A program made the position numbers and the translations under genes. This document shows, piece by piece, positions 16,324 to 25,336 of a stretch of DNA of 64,000 bases; position 1 is the first letter of the stretch; each line of letters begins with the position of its first letter. This stretch comes from Novosphingobium pentaromativorans US6-1. Lineage in GTDB: Bacteria > Pseudomonadota > Alphaproteobacteria > Sphingomonadales > Sphingomonadaceae. The DNA lies in NCBI RefSeq assembly GCF_000767465.1, contig NZ_CP009292.1, positions 434,001 through 498,000 on the forward strand, written 5' to 3'. A model generated the notes under the pieces. It was not told where the DNA came from. It made no database searches and worked only from the letters and a program-made list of their open reading frames with translations.

Positions 16324-18495
16324 ATGAGGGAAGAACAATCCTTCTGTCGCATCTGCAATGGCTATTGCGGTATGCGGATCAAAATCGACGACGATGGCAA
16401 ACTGGCGGAAATCCGGGGCGACAAGAGCCACCCCCTCAGCCAGGGATATGCCTGTATCAAGGGCATACAAGCCGTTGAACAGCATAACGGCCCCAACCGG
16501 CTCCTGCATGCCTACAAGCGTGACCCCGACGGGAACCTGCAAAGGATCGGCGTGGAGACGGCCCTCGACGAGGTCGCCCAGCGCCTGAGGTCGTTGATCG
16601 AGCGCCATGGCCCGCAAACCATCGCAGCTTACCGGGGCAATCCAAGCTGGTACGACAATCTGGCAAACATCTACAGCGGAGCGTTCATGTCCGCGCTGGG
16701 ATCTGACCAGATCTACTCGGCCAATACCCTCGACCAGTCGGCAAAGGTCATCACTTCCGGCCGCCTCGGTAGCTGGCATGCCGGTAGGCCGACTGTCGAG
16801 GAATCGGACGTCTGGATGATCGTGGGGGGCAATCCGCTCGTGTCGCTGGCGGTCTACGGCTTCTATTCCAACCCCTTGAAGACGATCAAGGACGCACGGG
16901 CCAGGGGCCTGAAGCTCATTGTCATCGACCCGCGCCGCACCGAAACCGCGCAGCATGCCGATATTCATCTCCAACCCTATCCTGGCGAGGATCCTACACT
17001 GCTTGCCGGAATGCTGCGCATCATTCTCGAAGAGGGATGGCATGACGAAGCCTTTTGCGACCGCTTCGTCGATGGGCTCGACCGGCTCAAGGCGAACCTC
17101 GCTTCCTTTACGGATGCTTATGTCGAAACCCGCACAGGCGTATCTGCAGCACTTGTGCGCGAGGCAGCCGAGACTTTCGCCAGAATCGGGACCAAGGGCA
17201 ACGCGGGCATGGCCACGGGATCGTCGATGGCCCCGCGCGGCAACCTTTCCGACCATCTGACCGAATGCCTGAATGTCGTTTGCGGCCGTTATCGCCGCGA
17301 AGGCGAACGCGTTCCCCATCCAGGCGTGTTCTGCCCGCGCCGTCCCCGCTACGCCGAAGTCAATGCCCCCACCCGCCCCTGGGAACGCGGCCCAAAGAGC
17401 CGAGCCCACGGGCATGGCCAGATCGTAGGCGAAATGGTTTCATCTGGCTTGGCCGACGACATCATGAGCCCCGGGGAGGATCGTATCCGCGCCATGATCG
17501 CGGTCGGCGCGAACCCCGCGGCAACGATTCCCGACCAGCGGCGTGTCGTCAAAGCCCTGCGCTCGCTCGACCTCCTGGTAACGACCGACCCCGTCCTTTC
17601 GGCAACAGCACAGATGGCCGACTATATCTTCGCGCCGCGCCTCATGTACGAACGGCCCGGAGCCATTCCGTGGATGTGGGGAGACGATCGCTACGTCACG
17701 GTTCCTTTCGCCGGATACACCCCGGCAATCGTCGACCCACCTGCGGATTCGGAAGTGGTGGACGAGTGGTACGTCTACTGGTCGCTCGCCAAGCGCCTTG
17801 GCCTTCAGATGGAAGTCGCAGGGGTCGATCTCGACATGGAGAATCCGCCTTCGACCGAAGAAATCTACGCCATGTGCCTGCGCGACAGCCCCGTGCCCTT
17901 CGAGGAGATCAAGGCGCGGCGTGGGGAGATTCTCGAGGTCGAGCCGCAATTCGTCGAACCTGCGAGGCCGGAAGCGCAAGGTCGCTTTGCCGTCATGCCT
18001 GCCGACGTGGTAAACGAGCTCAAGGCCGTCCGGAGCGAGACAGCCACATCCGATAGTGCAGGCGCCTACGCCTTTCGCCTCACAGTGCGGAGGCTGCGCG
18101 AGGTCTCTAACACGATGGGGCGCGAACTTTCTGCCGTACGGCGCAGAATGCCTTACAACCCCGCCTACCTGCACCCGGACGACATGGCCGAGATCGAAGT
18201 GGCCGCAGGAGACGAGATCGAGATCGTCTCAGAAACCGGAACGATGGCAGCCATCGCCCAGCCGGACGCGGATTTGCGACGCGGCGTGGTATCGATGGCC
18301 AATGGCTGGGGCGGACTGCCGGACGATCCCAAGGCCGACGTTCGCGACGGCACCAACACCAATCTGCTTATCGGTCTGGGCCATAACCAGTACTTCGATT
18401 GCTACAACCGGACCCCGCGCATGTCCGCGATTCCCGTCAACGTGCGCCCCTGCGCCGCGGCAGCACCGCCAAAGGCAAAGCGCGCAACCGCGTAA
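16324..18495 (+). CDS. Molybdopterin (bis-MGD) oxidoreductase, single subunit
   Basis: A 723-residue member of the DMSO-reductase/formate-dehydrogenase family. An N-terminal [4Fe-4S] motif has Cys at 8, 11, 15 and 44 (FCRICNGYC ... GYACIKG). Molybdopterin-domain landmarks include GGNPLVS and VIDPRRTETA, and the C-terminal cofactor-binding domain has NPAYLHPDDMAEI. No Tat signal, so cytoplasmic. Where formate dehydrogenases have Cys/Sec as Mo ligand I read KVITSGR, so the ligand is unclear. No Fe-S or membrane partner subunit is adjacent. The ATG at 16324 follows GGAGAGGGCAAGG; an ATG 33 bases upstream is weaker. It has a close paralogue at 52586-54730. Substrate unknown. Confidence 0.9.
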   Translation: MREEQSFCRICNGYCGMRIKIDDDGKLAEIRGDKSHPLSQGYACIKGIQAVEQHNGPNRLLHAYKRDPDGNLQRIGVETALDEVAQRLRSLIERHGPQTIAAYRGNPSWYDNLANIYSGAFMSALGSDQIYSANTLDQSAKVITSGRLGSWHAGRPTVEESDVWMIVGGNPLVSLAVYGFYSNPLKTIKDARARGLKLIVIDPRRTETAQHADIHLQPYPGEDPTLLAGMLRIILEEGWHDEAFCDRFVDGLDRLKANLASFTDAYVETRTGVSAALVREAAETFARIGTKGNAGMATGSSMAPRGNLSDHLTECLNVVCGRYRREGERVPHPGVFCPRRPRYAEVNAPTRPWERGPKSRAHGHGQIVGEMVSSGLADDIMSPGEDRIRAMIAVGANPAATIPDQRRVVKALRSLDLLVTTDPVLSATAQMADYIFAPRLMYERPGAIPWMWGDDRYVTVPFAGYTPAIVDPPADSEVVDEWYVYWSLAKRLGLQMEVAGVDLDMENPPSTEEIYAMCLRDSPVPFEEIKARRGEILEVEPQFVEPARPEAQGRFAVMPADVVNELKAVRSETATSDSAGAYAFRLTVRRLREVSNTMGRELSAVRRRMPYNPAYLHPDDMAEIEVAAGDEIEIVSETGTMAAIAQPDADLRRGVVSMANGWGGLPDDPKADVRDGTNTNLLIGLGHNQYFDCYNRTPRMSAIPVNVRPCAAAAPPKAKRATA

Positions 18496-18507
18496 GGGAG
18501 ATTGTCC

Positions 18508-19278
18508 ATGGCCAAGGTGATGGTGAACCTGGACGCCTATTGCGATAAGTACGAAAATATCCGCTTCGAGCGGCGCGACGGCATCCTGCTCATGCAGCTT
18601 CATACGGATGGGAAGGAGTTTGCGAACAGCGCGACGTCCCATACCGAATTGGTCGACGCCTTCAACAATGTCGGCGCCGACCACGACAACCGCATCGTCA
18701 TACTGACAGGGACGGGAAGCGCCTTCGGCAATCGCATGAACGATGCCGATCCGGGCGCCGACGGAACCGCGGTTGCCCGGCTGCATTACGAAGGGCGACG
18801 TATCATGCAGAGCGTGCTCGATGTGGAAGCACCGATGATCGCGGCGATCAACGGGCCTCTGACGCACCTGCCGCCTTTCGCCCTGACTTGCGACATCACG
18901 CTGTGTTCCGAGGACGCAGTCTTTTCCGATTACGTCCATTTCGTCCTGCACGGGGTTGTGCCAGGCGACGGCGTGCAGACCGTCTGGCCCTATCTGCTAG
19001 GTCCAAATCGCGCACGATACTTCCTGCTGACCGGCCAGGAACTTTCCGCGCGCGAAGCCCACGATCTGGGGGTGGTCAACGAAGTCCTGCCTCGCGACCG
19101 GCTTCTGGCCCGTGCATGGGCTTTGGCCGAAGAGCTCAATCGGCGCCCACACGCCGCATTGCGCTATACCCGCCTGACGCTGACCCAACGCTATCGCCGC
19201 ATGATGCTGGAAGATACGGCCCTGGGTTATGGTCTGGAATGGCTGGGGGTAAAGACCAACGAACCGTTCCAATACTGA
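18508..19278 (+). CDS. 6-oxocamphor-hydrolase-like beta-diketone hydrolase (crotonase fold)
   Basis: A 256-residue crotonase-fold protein that, from recalled sequence, resembles Rhodococcus 6-oxocamphor hydrolase more than enoyl-CoA hydratases. Shared stretches are KYENIRFER, HTDGKEF, RIVILTGTG, HFVLHGVVPGDG, RYFLLTGQEL and GVVNEVL. The His and Asp of the HF and PGD segments match the catalytic His145/Asp154 of that enzyme, and a Glu lies in the region of its Glu244. The family cleaves a C-C bond of cyclic or bicyclic 1,3-diketones by retro-Claisen hydrolysis. The ATG at 18508 follows AAGGGAG by 7 bases and lies 12 bases after the molybdopterin gene, so the two are co-transcribed. An ordinary enoyl-CoA hydratase is the alternative. 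Confidence 0.82.
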   Translation: MAKVMVNLDAYCDKYENIRFERRDGILLMQLHTDGKEFANSATSHTELVDAFNNVGADHDNRIVILTGTGSAFGNRMNDADPGADGTAVARLHYEGRRIMQSVLDVEAPMIAAINGPLTHLPPFALTCDITLCSEDAVFSDYVHFVLHGVVPGDGVQTVWPYLLGPNRARYFLLTGQELSAREAHDLGVVNEVLPRDRLLARAWALAEELNRRPHAALRYTRLTLTQRYRRMMLEDTALGYGLEWLGVKTNEPFQY

Positions 19279-19305
19279 CGGGACCGTCGACAGCGGGACC
19301 GACGC

Positions 19306-20175
19306 CTACATCAGGTTCAGGATACGAGAGCCATTGCGCACCGCCATTGTACGCAGCGCTTCTTCACTGACCCCCATTTCCCAAAGGGAATCGAGAAAGT
19401 CGCGCAACCCTGCCGCAGGTCGCGGCAGGTCGTCGTTCCAGCCAAAGTCCGACGAAAGCAGGACCTTGTCGTAGCCGACCCGCTGGACGATCCGCGCGAC
19501 ATCTTCTACCGGAACGGGCTGATGGCCCATGTGCGCCACGCAGATCTGCGCGCACAGTTCGATCGTTGCCCCCAGTTCCGCCAGTTCCACGCTCTGTTGC
19601 TCGTCAAGGTGCGCGCCGCCGCCCTTCTCCATCGCATGCGTGACGATGACCTTGCCGCGCTTGCCGTAATATCTGGCCAAGGCGTAATGCTCTTGCGGCG
19701 TCGTATGGCCGGTTGCGATAGCCGCGTCGTACTTGTCGACCAGTTCGACTATATCCTTGACCACACTGGTCAATTCACCGCTATCATCGATAGCCAGTTG
19801 CCCCGTGCCTTCGTAGCCAAGCATCGGCCCGATCCCGTTGAGATGATCCTGATGGCTCGACACGGTAGGCAGCCAGACGATCTTGGCCCCCAGCTTGAGG
19901 GCCTGCTCCGCTGCATAGGCATTGATCCCGCCTACCTGATAGTCAAGCACGATGCCGCCGCATGTGCACAGGCCCGGCACCGCCTCCTGCACCGCCGCTG
20001 CAAGCTGCGGCGTGGGAAAATCGTGCGCCTTGAGCACGATCGCACCCATGTCATGGGCCACCGCGTCCCGCGCCGCCTCGATCGCAGTCACCGAAGGGGA
20101 AACGATCGGGTTGATGAAATCAGGGCCGAAATGACAATGAAGGTCGACTGCGCCCTCGAAACGGACATGTCCCAT
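19306..20175 (-). CDS. DUF6282-type amidohydrolase-like TIM-barrel protein
   Basis: A 289-residue protein starting with a strand and the metal motif DLHCHFGPD near residues 11-19, with further histidines in VLKAHDF, TGHTTPQEHY and VTHAMEKGGG and an Asp in LLSSDFGWNDD. This spacing is that of metal-dependent TIM-barrel hydrolases; the overall look fits DUF6282, whose function is unassigned. GAGAATGAGGGATC precedes the ATG. It converges on the beta-diketone hydrolase with 27 bases between stops, and faces away from the TonB-receptor unit as its possible downstream gene. Hydrolysis or decarboxylation of a ring-opened intermediate is possible. Confidence 0.75.
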   Translation of the reverse strand: MGHVRFEGAVDLHCHFGPDFINPIVSPSVTAIEAARDAVAHDMGAIVLKAHDFPTPQLAAAVQEAVPGLCTCGGIVLDYQVGGINAYAAEQALKLGAKIVWLPTVSSHQDHLNGIGPMLGYEGTGQLAIDDSGELTSVVKDIVELVDKYDAAIATGHTTPQEHYALARYYGKRGKVIVTHAMEKGGGAHLDEQQSVELAELGATIELCAQICVAHMGHQPVPVEDVARIVQRVGYDKVLLSSDFGWNDDLPRPAAGLRDFLDSLWEMGVSEEALRTMAVRNGSRILNLM

Positions 20176-20285
20176 GATCCCTCATTCTCCAACTGTGCAG
20201 ATTCCAACACCGACCCGGCGACGCCGGCGCCTGCAAAAAATTGGGGCGCTCCCAAGCGAAGCGCCCCCTGTTTCAGTCGATCGCG

Positions 20286-22706
20286 TCAGAAGCGCTTGGT
20301 CACCTCCAGGCCGTACGTACGACGCTGCCCGACGACGCCTCCGACAAGTCCAAGGCCCGCTCGCACCAGGTCGGTCTTTTGAGCGAAATAGTGCTTGTCC
20401 AGCAGGTTCTTGCCCCAAAGAGCAATATCGATATCTGCAGAGTCTATCGTCACCCGGATCTGACCGCCCAGCAGGCCGTAGGCCTTCTGAAACTGATACT
20501 GATCCGACACGCCAAGCGCAAAGCCCGGGATACCGGTCAGGTCATCCGGGAATGTCTCCGGACCCTTGACCTTCTGTGGGTTCACGACGTGCGTATCCTT
20601 CCAGCGCCAGTTGAGCGACGCCGCGATCTTTCCGAAATCCGTCGGTTTCGTATAGGAGCCGAACAGAGTGTAAGACCACTTGGGCAAGTTATCGATCCGA
20701 TAAGCGTCGGCTGCATTGACGATCTGGTCCGTCACCGAATCGAATACCTCGACCCGCTGATAATTGCCCTTCGCATAGCCAAGCGTGGCGCCCAGCCGCA
20801 GACCCTCAGTCAGCGCAAGTTCGAGATCGAACTCTGCACCGTAAAGCCGCGCCTTGCCGACATTGTCGAGACGATTGGCAAAGCCGGTATCGTTGAAGAC
20901 CGGAACGACGATCTGCGCGTCGCTAAAGTCATCATAGTAGAAGGCACCGTTCAGGCGCACCCGCCGATCCATGAACTCGGTCTTGAAGCCAACTTCATAT
21001 TCAGTCACGTATTCAGGATCGTAGGGGATGGCCAGATCCGCACTGGGCCCCAAACGCGATGTGACGCCGCCACTGTGGAAACCCTTCGCCACCTTGCCAT
21101 AAAGCATCGTGCCGGGGATCGGCGTCCAGTCCAGAGAAAGCAACCAGGTGAAGGCCTTGTCACTGGTCTTCAGCGTCGTCGAACACGGCACGGTCGTGTC
21201 GAACGGGATGTTACAGCCGGTTGGATTGGTCAACTCGTAATCGGAATAGATGGTGCCGGTGGCTACCTGCTTCCTCTTGTCCCAGGTGTAACGCGCGCCG
21301 CCTGTCAGATTGACGGAATCGGTGAGGGCAAAAGTCGCCTGACTGAAAATCGCAGGCGAATTGCGCGTAATGTCGGGAATCGTGGTCGAGGTTCTCCCGT
21401 TCGGACTGAAGGCGCTGAGTAGCGCCTCAAGGGCGCGGCTCTGCTGGAATTCGCGACCGCTGAAATGATAGTAGTAGGCACCTACAACCATATCGAGCCG
21501 GTTGTCGAAGCCGCTTATCAGCAGTTGCAGCTCTTCCGAAAAGGCATTGGTATTGCGCCGCTGCGGAGCGGTCAGCAGTGCGAACTGGGTTCCGTCAGCG
21601 TCAGTGTAGGAACTGCCCTTCAGGTGGCGATAGCCGCTGATGGACTTGATCGTGAACGAGTCACTGAGATCGTAGGTGATTTCAGCCGAGGCCATGTAGG
21701 TGTTGACGCGCTGGCCACGGTTGTCCGTCACGTAAGTGCTGTAGTCAGGCGCATTGACGATCTCGTTGAAATCGCTGACCGTTTGCTGATAGGCCGGATC
21801 GGTGAACGAGAAGTCCCCGCCATTTTCGACATAGGCCGAGAGAAAGGCGGGACCGGCCGGATCGACATAGACCGCTCGCACTGCCGTGCCGGATGCGGTG
21901 ATGCGCGAATAGGATCCGCGCAGGAGGATTTGCAGATCGTCAGACGGCTCGAGTCGCAGCGAACCGCGCACAAGATAGGTTTTGCGGCCGCCGAAATCCT
22001 CACCCGTCGGAACGCTCTTCAACCAGCCACCGACATTTTCATACTCACCGACAACACGCAGTGCCGCTGTATCCGACATCGGCACGTTAACGAAGCCGGC
22101 CAGGCGTGCGCCATCGCGGTTGCCCAGGCCTCCCAGCATTTCGGCTTCGAAATTGTCGGTAGGCGTCTTGGTATAGATCTGGACGGCACCGCCAACGGAG
22201 TTGCGGCCGAACAGAGTGCCCTGCGGCCCCTTGACCACCTCAACACGGTCAACGTCGTAAAAGTTCGTACCGGCCGAACCGCCGACACCTTCCACGAACA
22301 CGTTGTCGACATATGTGGTTACAGGCTGGTCAAAACCGATCAGGTCGTCCGTCTGGCTGAATCCGCGCAGGAAGATGTAGCTCGATGCCGGATTGACGAT
22401 AGCGCTCTGCTGGATCTGCAGACCCGGCGTAATCGCGGACAAGTCGTTGATATTACGTGTTGCGGTCTCTTCCAGACGCTCGCCCGACATGGCGGCGATC
22501 GTAATCGGAACGTCCTGAACGTTCTCCGCACGTTTACGGGCTGTAACGACGATCGTCGCAAGTCCCTCATTGCTTATCGCGGAGTTCTTCTGCGAGCCTT
22601 CCTCCTGCGCACTGGCTGCACCAGCCAACCCGACGACACTTGCAGCGCCAAGCAGGCCTGCCAGGCATCGGCGCGAAATCGTAGACGAATGTCCTGCCTT
22701 TTTCAT
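20286..22706 (-). CDS. TonB-dependent outer-membrane receptor
   Basis: An 806-residue receptor with a signal peptide (MKKAGHSS..., hydrophobic segment, cleavage near GAASAQ), a TonB-box-like stretch IVVTARKR, a plug domain with DVPITIAAMSGE and VEVVKGPQGTLFGRNSVGG, and a long beta-barrel ending in an aromatic C-terminus (LEVTKRF). The ATG at 22706 follows GGGGAGGA; an upstream ATG at 22754 would hide the signal peptide. Receptors of this sphingomonad type import hydrophobic or aromatic substrates, siderophores or vitamins. The exported sulfatase gene lies immediately upstream, so a sulfated ligand is the best guess. Confidence 0.93.
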   Translation of the reverse strand: MKKAGHSSTISRRCLAGLLGAASVVGLAGAASAQEEGSQKNSAISNEGLATIVVTARKRAENVQDVPITIAAMSGERLEETATRNINDLSAITPGLQIQQSAIVNPASSYIFLRGFSQTDDLIGFDQPVTTYVDNVFVEGVGGSAGTNFYDVDRVEVVKGPQGTLFGRNSVGGAVQIYTKTPTDNFEAEMLGGLGNRDGARLAGFVNVPMSDTAALRVVGEYENVGGWLKSVPTGEDFGGRKTYLVRGSLRLEPSDDLQILLRGSYSRITASGTAVRAVYVDPAGPAFLSAYVENGGDFSFTDPAYQQTVSDFNEIVNAPDYSTYVTDNRGQRVNTYMASAEITYDLSDSFTIKSISGYRHLKGSSYTDADGTQFALLTAPQRRNTNAFSEELQLLISGFDNRLDMVVGAYYYHFSGREFQQSRALEALLSAFSPNGRTSTTIPDITRNSPAIFSQATFALTDSVNLTGGARYTWDKRKQVATGTIYSDYELTNPTGCNIPFDTTVPCSTTLKTSDKAFTWLLSLDWTPIPGTMLYGKVAKGFHSGGVTSRLGPSADLAIPYDPEYVTEYEVGFKTEFMDRRVRLNGAFYYDDFSDAQIVVPVFNDTGFANRLDNVGKARLYGAEFDLELALTEGLRLGATLGYAKGNYQRVEVFDSVTDQIVNAADAYRIDNLPKWSYTLFGSYTKPTDFGKIAASLNWRWKDTHVVNPQKVKGPETFPDDLTGIPGFALGVSDQYQFQKAYGLLGGQIRVTIDSADIDIALWGKNLLDKHYFAQKTDLVRAGLGLVGGVVGQRRTYGLEVTKRF

Positions 22707-22909
22707 ACTTTTATCCTCCCCTGCAATGGCGGCTTCCCGCCACTCGAGCACCAACTCCGTCTCTTGCTATCCCGTATTCGGATGCATGCGTCGGCACGGA
22801 GCGATTATATGCATCAAATGTACGAGATACTCAACACAAGAAATGATCATTCATTCCATAGAAGCGCGGAAAGATTCGAACTGTGACATCTCGGCTATAA
22901 TGCGATCGG
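22707..22909 (-). promoter_or_regulatory. TonB-receptor promoter region with dyad
   Basis: A 203-base gap ahead of the receptor. AATGATCATT (22842-22851) is a perfect 10-base palindrome. Overlapping it, the minus strand of 22831-22844 reads ATTTCTTGTGTTGA, close to ATTTCCTGTGTGATA at 37360-37385 and to ATTTCATATGTGATA at 47492-47509. This supports a separate, regulated promoter for the receptor rather than read-through from the sulfatase. Confidence 0.4.
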
Positions 22910-25246
22910 TCAATCTGATACCGGCGGCTTCGATGCCTGGCCGACAGGACCGAGGTCGACTCGGACCTTGAAGATGGTGCCGGTAAAGGCATTGTTCTGC
23001 CCCAGCGCCTCGATGACGGGCACGCCCCCATCGAAGCCGATATCGAAGTTCTCATTGTAGCCTTCCGGTACAGTGATCGTCCGCGCAATATACCCTTGAG
23101 CAATCTGGCGGCCGTCCGAACGGATCACCATTCCGCCCCCCTTCCCCAGCCCTTGACCGTCATAATCGAATTCGAATTCGAGCTGCACGGACTGTCCGGG
23201 CGTAAGCGCCAGTGGCGCCGCCAGTTCGAACTGATCGGCAGGAAGCGGCGAAAGCGCATGGTGCACCACGGCTTGCCCCCCGGTGATCGCAAAGCTCCAG
23301 CCCCCCAGACTGCTGCCCAGGGCAAGCAAGACCCCGCTGCCCGCCGTAACATCGGCCGACACGCGGAAGCTGCGGTTGGTGATGGGCGGAGCCACATCGG
23401 ACTGCAGGGAGATCCCCTTGCCCCAGAAGTCGTAATGGCCGCGTACCTTGACATAATGCGCAGACGCGCTTGCTGCGCGCGCCGCATCGAGCCGGTCGTC
23501 GACCGGATCGACATTGTAGATCTGCACTTGCTCGTCGAACAATTGCTGCATCGCAGCAAGGCGGGCCGGCTCCTTCTGCGCTAGATCGTGCGTCTGGTTG
23601 AAGTCCTCGTCGAGGTTGTACAATTCCCACTTGTAATCGGGGGCGAGATTTTCCGATGATCGCGGACCGACGCTAAACATGTGCCATGGCTCGCGTTGCG
23701 GCGTGGTGTTGGCCAGCCAACCGTCCTTGTAGATCGCTCGGTTTCCCAGCATCTCGTAATATTGGACATGGCGACGGCTCGGCGCGCCAGGGTGCTCGAA
23801 CGAATAGCCAAGATCGATACCGTCCACTTTCTGCTGCGCCACCCCGTCGATCGTGCGCGGTTGGGCAATGCCGGCTGCACCCAGCAGGGTCGGATAGACG
23901 TCGATGACATGGGCGTATTGCGAGCGCACTCCTGCCTGTTCGATACGTCCGGGCCAGGAAATGATCATGCCGTTGCGCGTCCCGCCCAGATGTGACGCAA
24001 TCTGCTTGTAATAGGGAAATGGCGTGTCCATCGCGATGGCCCAGCCCGTGCCATAATTGCTGTGCACATAAGGACCGCCGATCCGGTCCATCAAGGAACT
24101 GCGTTCTTCAGCTGACATGCGCTTGTTCCCGATCTCGCCCGATTCCGCGAGAGCGCCGGCAGGCGAGGCCGCGCTGTCTGCGCCGTTATCCCCTTCGATG
24201 AAGACAACGAGCGTGTTGTTGCGCTGACCCATGCGAGCCAACTCGTCCATGATCCTCCCGAATTGCGCATCTTGGAAAGCCAGTTCCCCGGCAAACGCTT
24301 CCATCATGCGTTCCTGCAGCGCCTTGTCCCCGGCAGAGAGGGAATCCCAGTGCGGCACGTCTTCGGGCCAGGGCGGCAGGACGGCATCCTGCGGCACGAG
24401 ACCCATGGCCTTTTGCCGAGCGAGCGTCTCCTCGCGCACTTTCTCCCAGCCTTGCGAAAATTTGCCGCGGAACCTTGCGATCCATTCCGGCGGTGCCTGA
24501 TGCGGCGTATGCGCACTACCCGGAGCATAATAGACAAAGAAGGGCTTGTCGGGCGCAGCGGCTTTCTGCTGGTGAATCCAGGCGATCGCTTCGTTGCCAA
24601 GGCGCTCGTCCAAGATCGATTCCTGCGCTGTGTCGACGACCCTGGACGTTCCTCGATAGAGCGTCGGGCGCCACTGATCCGTGTCCGCACCGATAAATCC
24701 GAAAAAGTACTCAAAGCCCAGTCCGCTCGGCCACCAATCCTGCGGACCGGCGGAGCCGAATGGCCCCTTGGGCATATTGTGATGCTTACCGAACCAGGCC
24801 GTATTGTATCCGCCCCTTCTCAGCACTTCCGCAATAGTTGCAGCGCTCTTGGGCATAATGCCGGTATAACCCGGCGCCCCCACGGCGAAGTCCGTGAGCG
24901 CTCCGGTAGCCACCGCATGATGGTTGCGCCCAGTCAACAGGGAGGCTCGCGTCGGTGAGCACATGGCCGTGGTATGGAAGCGATTGTAGCGCAAGCCGTG
25001 CTCTGCCAACCGCTCGAGATTCGGGGTCGCGACCGGGCCGCCGAAAGCAGAAGCCGCGCCGAAGCCGACGTCGTCGGTCAACACCAACAGGATGTTCGGC
25101 GCGCCATCCGGCGCCACAGGAATTGCGGGATAATCCTCGGGAATCGGGCGCATCTCGGGCAGTTGAGGCGTATCGGAACGTGCCGGAGACGCCATAATCA
25201 GCAATGCGGCTCCCATCACAGTTCCGAATTTCAGATAGACGCTCAT
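22910..25246 (-). CDS. Exported arylsulfatase (type I, formylglycine)
   Basis: A 778-residue sulfatase with a signal peptide (hydrophobic residues about 8-20, ASPARS cleavage region). Metal-binding DD is at 58-59 and the sulfatase signature MCSPTRASLLTGR has Cys96, expected to be matured to formylglycine. GKHHN and SNYGTGWAIAMDTP add further active-site residues. The last 200 or so residues form a beta-rich C-terminal domain seen in large PAS-type arylsulfatases. GGGGGAAG precedes the ATG at 25246. It would hydrolyse a sulfate ester in the periplasm. Together with the receptor downstream and the two MFS genes upstream it forms a capture, desulfate and import module. No formylglycine-generating enzyme gene is in the window. 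Confidence 0.93.
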   Translation of the reverse strand: MSVYLKFGTVMGAALLIMASPARSDTPQLPEMRPIPEDYPAIPVAPDGAPNILLVLTDDVGFGAASAFGGPVATPNLERLAEHGLRYNRFHTTAMCSPTRASLLTGRNHHAVATGALTDFAVGAPGYTGIMPKSAATIAEVLRRGGYNTAWFGKHHNMPKGPFGSAGPQDWWPSGLGFEYFFGFIGADTDQWRPTLYRGTSRVVDTAQESILDERLGNEAIAWIHQQKAAAPDKPFFVYYAPGSAHTPHQAPPEWIARFRGKFSQGWEKVREETLARQKAMGLVPQDAVLPPWPEDVPHWDSLSAGDKALQERMMEAFAGELAFQDAQFGRIMDELARMGQRNNTLVVFIEGDNGADSAASPAGALAESGEIGNKRMSAEERSSLMDRIGGPYVHSNYGTGWAIAMDTPFPYYKQIASHLGGTRNGMIISWPGRIEQAGVRSQYAHVIDVYPTLLGAAGIAQPRTIDGVAQQKVDGIDLGYSFEHPGAPSRRHVQYYEMLGNRAIYKDGWLANTTPQREPWHMFSVGPRSSENLAPDYKWELYNLDEDFNQTHDLAQKEPARLAAMQQLFDEQVQIYNVDPVDDRLDAARAASASAHYVKVRGHYDFWGKGISLQSDVAPPITNRSFRVSADVTAGSGVLLALGSSLGGWSFAITGGQAVVHHALSPLPADQFELAAPLALTPGQSVQLEFEFDYDGQGLGKGGGMVIRSDGRQIAQGYIARTITVPEGYNENFDIGFDGGVPVIEALGQNNAFTGTIFKVRVDLGPVGQASKPPVSD

Positions 25247-25336
25247 CGCTTCCCCCCAACTCATGATACCTGCGTTCTTCGACGCCTAGCTCGGCCCTAC
25301 CGCATCAGCCCGAACGCCCTCCGCAAGGAGGCCAGC

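Noticed and set aside
16324..19278. Identification as a camphor-degradation locus
   Set aside because: The OCH-like enzyme alone does not prove camphor as substrate; no recognisable CYP101-type operon with ferredoxin genes and no Baeyer-Villiger enzyme are present.
19279..19305. Repeated CGGGACCG between convergent stops as a terminator
   Set aside because: The two copies are direct, not inverted, repeats and form no proper stem.
21465..22886. Long plus-strand open frame opposite the TonB receptor
   Set aside because: Antisense shadow of a clear receptor gene, with no motif or ribosome-binding site of its own.
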